A stretch of 37,020 bases of DNA from Segetibacter aerophilus (GTDB lineage: Bacteria > Bacteroidota > Bacteroidia > Chitinophagales > Chitinophagaceae): assembly GCF_007991655.1 (NCBI RefSeq), contig NZ_BJYT01000035.1, forward strand, positions 1 to 37,020, given 5' to 3'. Under the pieces are notes generated by a model. The model saw nothing but the letters and a program-made list of their open reading frames with translations. It did not search any database and was not told the origin of the DNA. The first letter of the stretch is position 1, and every line of letters begins with the position of its first letter. Of this stretch, positions 1 through 7,741 are shown piece by piece. A program made the position numbers and the translations under genes.

Positions 1-153
1 TCGCAGCTGTGTCATATTCACCATCAAAGAGCTGAGATAACAGTTTTACCAAACGAAAAGCTAGTTTTAAACACTTGTTGTATTCTTTTTAAAGAACAGC
101 TGAACCTACTGGCATTAAAAGATGGAAAGGAGATTTATTTGGAAGAATTATAA
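1..153 (+). CDS. C-terminal end of an unknown protein, cut by window edge
   Basis: Frame 1 is open from the first base to a TAA at 151-153 and gives 50 codons with ordinary, non-repetitive composition, ending in KEIYLEEL. The start lies outside the window. No family is recognised. It lies inside the putative integrated element and is read in the same direction as the sigma factor 160 bp downstream. An open frame of this length could arise by chance, so this is tentative. Confidence 0.4.
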   Translation, partial: SQLCHIHHQRAEITVLPNEKLVLNTCCILFKEQLNLLALKDGKEIYLEEL

Positions 154-313
154 AGACTTCTCTACCTCTTAATAGATTTGCTGTATTAGTGATCAGTCAA
201 TAATGCAAATTAAAAAGATTAAAGGCTCTATTAAAGGTTAGCCATTTTTTTATCTCTATATCTTCCCAATTTGAAATTTCATACGTGGCTGCGGTAGCTG
301 CTAAAATATTATT

Positions 314-850
314 ATGACAAAGGATAGAATAAGTGAGACACTGATGATCAGAAAGTGTATTAGCGCAGATAGAAGGAGTCAGAAAATGCTTTATGATAAG
401 TTTTTTTTTAAAATGCGCTATATATGCTTGCGATTTACAAAAAATGATGTTGACATCGAAGACATTTTACAGGATGGTTTTGCCAGGTTATTTACTAACC
501 TGCACAAATACAGAGGAGATGGATCTTTTGAAGGCTGGGTAAGAAGGATTTTTACAAATGTCTCCATTGAGCATGTCAAGCGCAAAAAGGTTCACATTGT
601 GGATTTTGAAGGATTGGAAAATTTATTGGTAGCAAAGCACTTCAATGTACTTGAAACACTGTATGCCAAGGATTTATTAAAGGCCTCTCATACCATAAGT
701 CCAGGATGTAAAACCGTTTTCAACTTATATGCAGTGGGTGGTTTAACACATCAGGAAATAGGCAGAAAATTGGGAATAACGGAGAGCACAAGTAAATCGC
801 AGTACACAAGGGCAAAGGTAAAACTGAGAGATATCATTCGCAGCAGATAG
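314..850 (+). CDS. ECF-type RNA polymerase sigma factor (sigma-70 family)
   Basis: A 178-aa protein with the usual Bacteroidota ECF layout. Region 2 spans about residues 22-95 and contains the DIEDILQDGF stretch followed by GSFEGWVRRIF, the core-binding and -10 melting part. Region 4 spans about residues 120-175, where LTHQEIGRKLGI and STSKSQYTRAKVKLR form the helix-turn-helix for the -35 element. The family redirects RNA polymerase to a small regulon, usually held by an anti-sigma factor. Here no anti-sigma factor or TonB receptor follows, so it is an orphan in this view. The ATG at 314 is the first in frame and no clear Shine-Dalgarno precedes it, as is common in Bacteroidota. It lies in the integrated element, so its targets may be element genes. 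The family call is firm; the regulon is unknown. Confidence 0.9.
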   Translation: MTKDRISETLMIRKCISADRRSQKMLYDKFFFKMRYICLRFTKNDVDIEDILQDGFARLFTNLHKYRGDGSFEGWVRRIFTNVSIEHVKRKKVHIVDFEGLENLLVAKHFNVLETLYAKDLLKASHTISPGCKTVFNLYAVGGLTHQEIGRKLGITESTSKSQYTRAKVKLRDIIRSR

Positions 851-1047
851 GGGTTAACGTTCTCTTTATTTGAAGTTTTTTATCTCTTTTTAACTCTCGA
901 ATTATCGAATAGAAAATGCTTTAAAGCGACTTGCTGGTGCAGAGGTGATGCTGAGAACTTAGAAATATTTGATAGTCTTGTAATAGCAGAAACCGCACTT
1001 TCACTGAATATCCATTTTATCACTGCTCTCCGGGACATAGTTAGAAC

Positions 1048-1441
1048 GTGCCCCTCCTTCAAAAAGTAGCTGATAATCGTTTATTACACCTACTGAATTG
1101 GCTAGGTACCTTAAAGAGATATATAATAATACTGTCGCCCAACACAGAACTCAAAAGCAAACTGCTTAAGGATATTACAAAGCAACTAGAGGCTAACTAT
1201 AGCAAGCAGGTTGAAAACTTAGACACAAACCTACAGAATCTGCAGAAGGCAAATGAGAGGGATGTAAATGTGCTGAACCAGCAGCTACTAGCTGCTAAAG
1301 AAGTGAAGCAGGGTTATACAAACCAGATACAGGATTTACAGAAGCAGATTGAAAGGGCAGGCAGGATAAGCACGGCTATTTTTTTTAATTATAGCAGCAT
1401 TGGTAATAGGATGGCTAGTGGGAAGACTTATAGGTCTCTAA
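1048..1441 (+). pseudogene. Coiled-coil protein with C-terminal membrane anchor, frameshifted
   Basis: The forward frame encodes a Gln/Lys/Leu-rich heptad-like coiled coil over about residues 33-108. It then meets a run of eight T at about 1382-1389 and continues in an unconvincing frame to 1470. If one T is added to that run, the frame instead reads a hydrophobic helix (FFLIIAALVIGWLVGRL) and stops at TAA 1439-1441, which looks like a genuine tail anchor. I therefore read the gene as ending at 1441, with a one-base homopolymer deletion or sequencing error. The N-terminus is uncertain: the only upstream start in frame is a GTG at 1048 and the first 30 residues look poor. It converges with the small gene on the minus strand, overlapping by about 14 bp. 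Function unknown. Confidence 0.5.
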
Positions 1442-1676
1442 CGCTGGTTATATCTATATCCTTTAAGTAAGGCTCAAGCTGACTAGTATCACAGAACGAA
1501 CGCACACTCTCAATCTCATTATCATCATAATAAACCTCCACATAGAAAGAGTAAAGCTGATAAAGAGCTACCCTTAAATTACCAACAGCTCTTTCACCCA
1601 CAAATGCTCCTTCTGACCATAAAAGTGATTTCCTTTCATCCTCAGACAGTTCATTATATTGATACAGTGTGATCAT
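1428..1676 (-). CDS. Small conserved-looking hypothetical protein (82 aa)
   Basis: An 82-aa acidic protein starting MITLYQYNELSEDERK and rich in Tyr, Asp and Glu, with a VEVYYDDNEIESV stretch typical of small mixed alpha/beta proteins. It has no membrane segment or signal peptide. The ATG at 1676 is the only sensible start. The composition looks like a real protein, and small proteins of this general style are common in Bacteroidota mobile elements, but I cannot name a family or function. It faces the coiled-coil gene tail to tail. A possible terminator for this strand is not evident within 100 bp. Confidence 0.6.
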   Translation of the reverse strand: MITLYQYNELSEDERKSLLWSEGAFVGERAVGNLRVALYQLYSFYVEVYYDDNEIESVRSFCDTSQLEPYLKDIDITSVRDL

Positions 1677-1782
1677 AGTACTATTCTAAAAATAGCATTT
1701 TATCTCTCCTCTGCCTAGATAATTCTCTTAAGGCTTACGATTATTGTCTCTGTTATGATTACACATTTGTTGACTAGAAAAT

Positions 1783-1812
1783 AAAAAACCGCTACTTTCG
1801 TAACGGTTTTGT
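1783..1812. terminator. Hairpin with flanking A/T runs, likely terminator
   Basis: AAAACCG at 1785-1791 pairs with CGGTTTT at 1804-1810, extended inward by three pairs after one mismatch, with loop TTTC. T-rich sequence follows on the plus strand and A-rich sequence lies on the other side. It sits 15 bp past the stop of the 40-aa minus-strand ORF (1827-1949) and could end its transcription. Confidence 0.55.
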
Positions 1813-1826
1813 TTACTCAGTCACTT

Positions 1827-1949
1827 TTAAAGCTTGTAGATCGCGCCAACGATATTTACAACATGCTCTAAAATGATTGTGAGACTTAAGATTAGGCTTA
1901 TCCACTCCGGAAGGCCTTTTTTGTGTCTAGGGGGCTTTTGTTTGTCCAT
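1827..1949 (-). CDS. Small membrane peptide (40 aa)
   Basis: The minus strand encodes a 40-residue peptide: a basic, Pro-rich head (MDKQKPPRHKKG) followed by a long hydrophobic stretch from about residue 15 to 36, ending IYKL. This gives one predicted membrane helix with a positive N-terminal side, a layout typical of genuine tiny membrane proteins. The reading frame is uninterrupted and a hairpin terminator lies just beyond the stop. No strong Shine-Dalgarno precedes the ATG at 1949. No family is recognised; roles such as toxin, holin-like protein or complex subunit are all possible and none is shown. Confidence 0.5.
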   Translation of the reverse strand: MDKQKPPRHKKGLPEWISLILSLTIILEHVVNIVGAIYKL

Positions 1950-2114
1950 AATTAACCGTTTGGTTTATCATAGAGGTCAAAGCTTTTAAGGCACTACGCA
2001 AAGCAAGCAAATAAATAGTTACCGTGCAAAGTTACTCTGCTAGATAGGTAGCAATGTGAATAAGATTGTGTACAGGCGTTACCTACTAGAAGTATTAAAG
2101 AGGAGGATGCAAAA

Positions 2115-2304
2115 TTGAGACTCATAGTGTATTTTGATACAGAGATAGTTTCCCATGGCCCGCAGAATATTTACAGCAGTATCGAAAATATTATTTTAAA
2201 TGAATATTCCTAATAACCATCATTTCGTACCCGAAGTCTATTTAAAACAATTTTCTAACTCTCAAAAGCTGCGTATAGTGGAAACATTCTTACAAAATTC
2301 ATGA
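2115..2304 (+). pseudogene. Truncated DUF4238-like gene with a small overlapping upstream frame
   Basis: An ATG at 2200 opens a 34-codon frame ending at TGA 2302-2304. Its peptide starts MNIPNNHHFVPEVYLKQFS, which matches the hallmark N-terminus of DUF4238 proteins (HxVPxxYLxxF). Family members are usually about 250-350 residues long, so only the head remains. Immediately before it, an AGGAGG at 2101-2106 precedes a 32-codon frame starting with TTG at 2115 and ending at 2213, overlapping the DUF4238 start; whether that is real is doubtful. The downstream sequence to about 2470 is AT-rich and shows no continuation in any frame. Interpreted as a decayed cargo gene of the integrated element. Confidence 0.5.
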
Positions 2305-2482
2305 ACCAAAGACAGATACGTTAAGTGGAAAGGTGTTGCGTTAACTCTTCCTGTTTTATATTTTGTTTCTAAGAATTGAAGGTACATTTTTGATTTTCGA
2401 ACGCTTAATAGGTTTTTTAGATTTTAGATTTTTACTTTAAGTACTTTCTAATGTTTATAATGATTATTTGAGTTAACGTATC

Positions 2483-2509
2483 AAAGGGCAGCTTAGGCTG
2501 TCCTTTTTT
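2483..2509 (+). terminator. Rho-independent terminator
   Basis: AAAGGGCAGC and GCTGTCCTTT form a ten-position stem with one G-T pair around a TTAG loop, directly followed by a run of T. It points in the plus direction and lies 180 bp past the DUF4238 fragment, so it may be the terminator of the original intact gene. It isolates the downstream 218-aa gene from upstream transcription. Confidence 0.7.
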
Positions 2510-2681
2510 AATATGTACAACAGTCCTCTACTAATTGAATTTCCCCCGATTCTTATATTGGAGCAACCTTCAGCTTCACAACTCATACTTTGTCATGATA
2601 GCAAAATTCACGCTATATAAAGTGCTTTTAGGTGAAGTAGTCATGAATTTGTTATCTTAAGACCCAACAACTCATCTCAAC

Positions 2682-3338
2682 ATGCAGCTCGTGGATTTAT
2701 ATGTACTTGTCAGAAAGGAAGCAGAATTAAAGTTTGATAGAGTTTTAAGACTCTGTAAATCTGAGATACAAAAGAAGTTCATAGGCTACTTCTACTACTT
2801 CTTTCTTAAGAATGATTTTGATCTTCACCTGCTGAGTATTGAGTGGAAAGAGTTTGAAAACACTGGTGACGCTTATAGACCGGTCTACTACCTAGAAAAC
2901 GATGACGGATTAGCTATAAGAGCTTCTAATGATGCAGTGCAGGTTATTAATCCATTTACAGGAGACTTTGAATTATTAATAGGATTTACAGTTAAAGTTG
3001 GCGATGTTGCTTATGAGATTATCCCTAACTACTATCTATTTAACAGGACCCATTCATGCAGCCTTGAAGTTGGTATTATTATGAAGGTGCCAAAGACTGG
3101 AAATGTTTTGGGTCGATTTGCAATAATATTCAATGAAAAAAACACTCCAGCCTCTCCAAAATTAACCCCCGAGGCAAACATCCTCTTAAATCAAAATGAT
3201 TTTGTTACTATTGAATTTTCTGCTAATGAAATCGACACAATTTCTGATAAAACTATCGTTGAGCTAGAGAACGCCATGTATAAGGTGATATTTGGAAAAG
3301 AAAGTGAGTATTACAGATTTAAGAGTGAGGAGGTATAG
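2682..3338 (+). CDS. Unknown 218-aa protein, partner candidate of the adjacent helicase
   Basis: A 218-aa soluble protein without signal peptide or membrane segment. The N-terminal 50 residues look alpha-helical (KEAELKFDRVLRLCKSEIQKK followed by an aromatic-rich FIGYFYYFFL patch). The middle (about 85-150) alternates hydrophobic and polar residues as in a beta-sheet core, and the tail is acidic and helical. The segment SEIQKKFIGYFYYFF faintly recalls the entry helix of some PD-(D/E)XK nuclease-like proteins, but I cannot locate a convincing D...ExK set, so I do not assign nuclease activity. It lies 144 bp upstream of the 818-aa helicase-like gene on the same strand, at the end of an integrated element, which suggests but does not prove joint function. 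Start ATG at 2682 is the first in frame after the terminator. Confidence 0.6.
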   Translation: MQLVDLYVLVRKEAELKFDRVLRLCKSEIQKKFIGYFYYFFLKNDFDLHLLSIEWKEFENTGDAYRPVYYLENDDGLAIRASNDAVQVINPFTGDFELLIGFTVKVGDVAYEIIPNYYLFNRTHSCSLEVGIIMKVPKTGNVLGRFAIIFNEKNTPASPKLTPEANILLNQNDFVTIEFSANEIDTISDKTIVELENAMYKVIFGKESEYYRFKSEEV

Positions 3339-3482
3339 AAAGAGTAATATTAAAGCGCTAGATATAAGTTGTATTTTTTAGTGTAAAAGTGTATACAGTA
3401 TAATCCTTACAATGCTTACATTCCAATACGAACCCCTATAAGAAGTTGGTTATGAAACAGAAGCGTTAGCACAAGCAAAAAA

Positions 3483-5939
3483 GTGTTTATTTTTAGTGTA
3501 AAGCACTTCATCCATAATCACTATCTTTTGGAAGAGATTAAATTCACAAAGCCTGCCTTCAAAGTCAGACAACAGAACATAGACTACTTTGAGTTGAAGG
3601 AGGAATATTTCCCTAAGAATGACTTTGTATTTTCAAGAGAGATGCTTTCGTTAGGAAAGATTGAAGAATACATTGAGCAGGTAAAGCACTTAGGAACTCT
3701 TGATTTACAGAAGGAAGAAACTGTAGTATTTAACTTCCAAGTGGGCAAAGGGAAAACTACCTTGAACTACAAGTTGATTAAGGACTATTATGACTCAGGT
3801 TACTACGTAATCGTATGCAGTCCTTTCATAAAGTTGGTTTTTAAAGACGACAAGTGGGTAACTGATAGTTTTCCGTTGGTAGAAATAGAATTACCTGAAC
3901 ACATTAAAAAAGTTACTAAGTCAGGAAAGCTCTTTCTCCATTCTGGTTTAAATAAAGTATTTCGAGCTACGTTTTCAGGAAGCACCTCCCTTGAGGAAAA
4001 AAAGGAAACTGCTAAGACAATACCTTATAAGGTTCGGGTTCACATTATGACCATTAATACTCTCTTAGCTAATTCAGGGGATGACGCAGGGGAGCAAAGT
4101 TTCGTGAAAAAATTATATTTAAGCCATCTTCTTAAAGCAACAGAACACAAAAAGGTAGTTTTATTCCTTGATGAAATTCATGAGGGGGTAAAAAACTTTA
4201 GGTCGCTACTAATACCAAACTTGCTGAGATGGAAAGGCAGCATAAAGAAGGTATTTATATCAAGTGCAACCTTTACACCAGCAACAATACCAGTAATCAA
4301 GGCAGCGTCATTGTTAACGAAGAAAGAAATTAAAGTATATGAATTAGCAAGAACAAAGAATGATATACAAGCTAAAATTCACTTACACGTCTTTAATAGC
4401 GCCTATAACTCTACGAGCAAAAAGCTTATGAATGCAGTAGACAGCATAATACAAAATTATAAATCAAAGGACCTTCCTCTTAGCATTATAACAGGAACCA
4501 AAGGATTAGCAAAAAATATTGCAGTAAACAGTTATGGCAAAAATGTGATAGACAAGCCTCACAAAACTGATCCATCTTTGTCATTAGAAGCTATAAATCT
4601 CTGCACTACAGATACTCAAGTCTTATACCAGCAAGATCAAAATAACATTGGAACCACCTTCAAAACTGGTATTAATATAGATAAGGCCGATCATGTCTTG
4701 TTTATTATCATACCTGCTATAAAAAAAGAAATCAAGTACAGACATTATGGTACCTTTTCTGATGGAATACCTTCAATCGTGCAAGCGTTTGGTAGATTAA
4801 GAAATGGAGGAGATATACATGTATTTATTCACGAGCCTGTAGAGTTGCTTGGTAACTCAAGGAGCTATCCAAAATTATTTCATAGCAAAGATTTTATTGA
4901 ACATAGAAAAGTAAATAGTCACTATGATGCAGTTATTAAAAAGTACACAGGAAAAGTAAGTGAAATTGCTGCTTTCGTTGCGGACATGGAAACAGATATA
5001 AAGAAACCTCCGTCAACTGCAATATTAAAAGACAAAGAAGAATTTGGCTTCTGGTATCATAATCAACATGAATATTTACTACTCCATAGTAAGGCTGTCG
5101 CACTAAATCATAAAAATCCATCTTTTGGTAGCTTCCTTTCACCTTACATACTGTGGGCTTGTTTACATGACCAATTTGCTAATGCAACTCTAAACACTAT
5201 TACTTACTATGACTATAGAAAGACGGTTATCATTAATGCAGCCAATGCAACAAAGACGTTCTTTCAGATAATAAGTAAATGGCAATCTGAAATCAAAACG
5301 CAGGGTTTTAGAGCCTCCTTAGAAGAATTGACACAATACATTGGCCAGGAAAAGAATGTGTCAGGAGAAATTGAAACTATAACGTATGAAGTAGGAGTTA
5401 AGAAGTGGAGTGCTGCAAGTTTAATTAACAAAGAACCTAATTTAACTAAGGCAGCAATTGAGGCTCTGTATGAGGTATATTCAGGAAAACACTACTCGTT
5501 AAAAGATAAGGCACATTATTTAAATAGTGGCATCTCAGCAAGTACAATGGAGGATGATACAGATTTATTGAAAGCATACAAGGAGTTAGGAGAACTTCAA
5601 CTTGATTTTGAAATATGGTTCATAAGTGAAATGATACCACATAAGGGAGGATTTTATGTAAGGCATGATTTGCAGCAGGATTTAGAGGATGACTTAGTAG
5701 CAAAAATCACAACTGCTGTAGATGATTTAAAGACGCTTGATTACGTGTTACAAAACAAGGGAATAAGCTTCCTACAGCATTTAGGCAAAGACAGCAAAAG
5801 TGATAAAAAGTCCATCTACAACGAGTTTCGAGACTTGTCCTTCAAGGTGTCATCCAAGCCAACACAAATACAGGGTAAAAAGCATTTTAAGGTGGAACTA
5901 ATCACAGTGCACACTCCAGAGATCCTGTTGTTTCAGTAA
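3483..5939 (+). CDS. SF2 (DEAD/DEAH-type) helicase-like ATPase, 818 aa
   Basis: A large protein with the superfamily 2 helicase motifs in order: Walker A GKGKTT at about residues 88-93, Walker B DEIH at 230-233, SAT at 261-263, motif V-like TTFKTGIN at 391-397, and motif VI QAFGRLR at 435-441 (Gln at 434-435). Such enzymes couple ATP hydrolysis to movement on, or remodelling of, DNA or RNA. After the RecA-like core there are about 370 residues with no domain I recognise; no nuclease, methylase or zinc-finger motif is seen. The start is a GTG at 3483 without a good ribosome binding site, and a short in-frame-looking piece upstream (ATG at 3412, interrupted by a stop) leaves open that the N-terminus is longer or damaged. 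It is the last gene before the attR-like tRNA fragment. A role in defence or element maintenance is inference; the ATPase/helicase class is well supported. Confidence 0.75.
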   Translation: MFIFSVKHFIHNHYLLEEIKFTKPAFKVRQQNIDYFELKEEYFPKNDFVFSREMLSLGKIEEYIEQVKHLGTLDLQKEETVVFNFQVGKGKTTLNYKLIKDYYDSGYYVIVCSPFIKLVFKDDKWVTDSFPLVEIELPEHIKKVTKSGKLFLHSGLNKVFRATFSGSTSLEEKKETAKTIPYKVRVHIMTINTLLANSGDDAGEQSFVKKLYLSHLLKATEHKKVVLFLDEIHEGVKNFRSLLIPNLLRWKGSIKKVFISSATFTPATIPVIKAASLLTKKEIKVYELARTKNDIQAKIHLHVFNSAYNSTSKKLMNAVDSIIQNYKSKDLPLSIITGTKGLAKNIAVNSYGKNVIDKPHKTDPSLSLEAINLCTTDTQVLYQQDQNNIGTTFKTGINIDKADHVLFIIIPAIKKEIKYRHYGTFSDGIPSIVQAFGRLRNGGDIHVFIHEPVELLGNSRSYPKLFHSKDFIEHRKVNSHYDAVIKKYTGKVSEIAAFVADMETDIKKPPSTAILKDKEEFGFWYHNQHEYLLLHSKAVALNHKNPSFGSFLSPYILWACLHDQFANATLNTITYYDYRKTVIINAANATKTFFQIISKWQSEIKTQGFRASLEELTQYIGQEKNVSGEIETITYEVGVKKWSAASLINKEPNLTKAAIEALYEVYSGKHYSLKDKAHYLNSGISASTMEDDTDLLKAYKELGELQLDFEIWFISEMIPHKGGFYVRHDLQQDLEDDLVAKITTAVDDLKTLDYVLQNKGISFLQHLGKDSKSDKKSIYNEFRDLSFKVSSKPTQIQGKKHFKVELITVHTPEILLFQ

Positions 5940-6051
5940 AATCTATGGAAATACTAGCTTTGATAAAATAAAAAAACACCAATTTAAACACCCAAAAGTG
6001 TATAAGCGAAAGAATAAGTAAAAAAAGGTGTACAATGAGCTGATTTTCAAG

Positions 6052-6097
6052 CTGCTTTGGGAGCAGGAGGTCGCAAGTTCGAATCTTGCCGCCCCGA
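6052..6097 (+). tRNA. 3' half of tRNA-Pro(UGG), attR-like integration scar
   Basis: The sequence reads as the second half of a bacterial tRNA-Pro. The anticodon loop TTTGGGA (6056-6062) carries anticodon UGG and its 3' stem is GCAGG (6063-6067). A T arm follows with stem GCAAG (6073-6077), loop TTCGAAT (6078-6084) and stem CTTGC (6085-6089), then acceptor strand CGCCCCG (6090-6096) and discriminator A (6097); CCA is not encoded. The match begins within the anticodon stem: base 6051 is G where C would be needed to pair with G6067, and nothing upstream looks like a D arm or 5' acceptor strand. The gene is therefore only a half, as left by integration of a mobile element into tRNA-Pro with the crossover near the anticodon stem-loop. 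Confidence 0.85.
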
Positions 6098-6103
6098 CTT
6101 ATC

Positions 6104-6139
6104 AAGGGCTTAGAACTTATAGTTCTGGGCCCTTTTTTT
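6104..6139 (+). terminator. Rho-independent terminator of the tRNA-Pro locus
   Basis: AAGGGC...AGAAC at 6104-6116 pairs with GTTCT...GCCCTT at 6122-6134 around a short TATA-like loop, followed by a run of seven T. It lies 7 bp after the tRNA 3' end and in the same direction, so it is the native terminator of the tRNA gene that the element interrupted. Confidence 0.8.
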
Positions 6140-6400
6140 ATTTGCACATACTTTGCACTAAGAACAGGCATTTGATACTATATTTTTCAATAATGACTCA
6201 AATAGCTCTACTACCATTTGTGCTTTTGCCTCTCTTTAGTCAGCTACTTAATACTGCCAACCGGGCCTCTTATAACTAATTAATTATGCTATTACAAAAT
6301 ATTAGGTTATAGGTTTCCGAGGTTCGCACGACTAAAGTTTGTTTTCATTTTTAAGTATGCAGAAGTTTCTGCTTTATCCTTTGAAGCTTCAAATCCTCAA

Positions 6401-7503
6401 CTAATTATCTTTAGATATTTCAATATAAAAAGTAGTACCAATACCTTCTGTACTTTCAAACCAAATCTGCCCGTTATGCCATTCAACAATTGTTTTAATA
6501 ATTGACATTCCCAAACCAACGCTGGGTTCTCCGTGAATGCCTTGCCTTCCTGCTTTGGTAAATTTATCAAACAAAAAAGGCTGTAAATGGGCAGGTATAC
6601 CTATGCCGGTATCCTGTACTTTTATCAAAATATTGTCGTTTTTGTCTTCAACGCTAATCCGGATATTACCAGAATCAGGAGTAAACTTTAAGGCATTTGA
6701 TAACAGGTTAGTAATGACCTGCATAAACTTATTGTCATCAATAGTAACAAATAATGTTTCTGAACACGTTACAAATTCAAACAGTTGCGGTGGTTTAGAT
6801 ATCGGTGACTTCTGCAACTATCAATAACATTATTTATTCTTTCCACAAGATCTACTCGTTGCTTTACCAGGCTCGCTTCGCTTGAATTTAAAAACTCATC
6901 ATTAATGAGATCACGTATCATGGTGACACCCTTTTTGCAGTTTCTCTTAATCGTATCAACCAGTTCCATTACTGACTCATCGCTACTGATCTTAGTTTCT
7001 TCTGAAAGCATTAATGATGACATTTCGATGTTTCCTAACGGACCCAACAGATCGTGCGAAAGTATATGTAGAATAGAATTTTTCTTATCTGAAAACTTAT
7101 GAAGGGTATCGTTGTAATCTTTATCTGCGGTAATATCCTCAGCGACGCCCACAATAATTTCTTTATTGCTTTTTTCAGAAGCGTACGCCTTCAGTCGTAT
7201 CCATTTTTGCTGTTGTTCGGGGGGGAGTAGTATACGAAACTCAAGTTTTTGATTTTGCCTGTCACTTTTAATCTTAGTAAAAGAATCTTTAACAAGCTCC
7301 CTGTCGTCAGGATGGATGGTATCAAAAAGCAGCGATAGGTTACAACCGATAAATTCGCGCGAGACATTCCAAACTTTCTCAAAAGCTGCATTTAAATAGA
7401 GCACTTTGTCTATTTGCAAATGAAACGCAAAGAGAACCTCGTCAGTGAGTTCGGGAAGTTCATGCAAGGGAAAACCTGAAGGAAAGGGTATTGTATTATC
7501 CAT
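6401..7503 (-). pseudogene. PAS-domain sensor histidine kinase, frameshifted
   Basis: Two overlapping minus-strand frames together make one cytoplasmic-type histidine kinase. The first frame, from ATG 7503, has a PAS fold (about residues 20-125, ending in EDITADK), then the dimerisation/phospho-acceptor helix with LSHDLLGPLGN (His about 150). The second frame, from about 6818, has the ATPase domain: N box NKFMQVITNLLSNALKF, G1 DTGIGIP and G2 GLGMSI. The break is near 6818-6826, where adding one base would join VIDS to LQKSPIS. All catalytic motifs survive on either side. The second frame has a TTG that could start a free ATPase domain, but this is unlikely to be functional. No response regulator is adjacent. 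Real mutation or sequence error cannot be separated here. I preferred ATG 7503 over the in-frame 7536 start because of the PAS length. Confidence 0.85.
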
Positions 7504-7741
7504 AAAAGCGACTTTTTTTAAGCTGATTCCAGTCAACTTTTATTTGCACAATTAGCAAGTATAACAGAAGAGGAGTGATTAAAGGTAAACCATTAATCTG
7601 GTAATGATACAATTAATCTTAATATGAAAAATCTTATAGCCTTGGTATACAAGATAACAATCAATAGTAGATGCGACAGAGCCGTAGGTGCAGGTGGTGC
7701 AATAATTGTAAATAATATCTAATATAATCAAATCATAAGCA

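Larger units (their letters stand above)
1677..2681. other. Gene-poor 1-kb stretch inside the integrated element
   Basis: Apart from the 40-aa membrane peptide, the truncated DUF4238 head and two hairpin terminators listed separately, I see no protein-coding frame here. The sequence is visibly AT-rich with many stop codons in all frames. It probably holds decayed cargo plus the promoter of the 218-aa gene at 2682, but I could not identify a convincing Bacteroidota -33/-7 promoter pair. Confidence 0.5.
1..6097. mobile_element. Right-hand part of an element integrated in tRNA-Pro
   Basis: The boundary at 6052 is defined by the 3' half tRNA-Pro gene. Everything to its left differs in character from the rest of the window: strongly AT-rich, short unknown ORFs, decayed genes and an orphan sigma factor. 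The left boundary (attL with a complete tRNA-Pro) and the integrase are not in the window, so size and type (genomic island, prophage remnant or conjugative element) cannot be stated. No conjugation or phage structural gene is seen in this part. Confidence 0.7.

Noticed and set aside
880-1062. Minus-strand 60-codon frame between the sigma factor and the coiled-coil gene
   Set aside because: No protein-like composition, no ribosome site, no neighbour relation; most likely chance.
2682-3338. Nuclease (PD-(D/E)XK) assignment for the 218-aa protein
   Set aside because: Only a weak resemblance of one helix; no acidic catalytic set or ExK could be placed.
5902-6171. Minus-strand 89-codon frame with the string GKIRTCDLLLPKQ
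   Set aside because: This is the well-known false protein made by translating the reverse strand of a tRNA 3' half; it overlaps the tRNA-Pro fragment.
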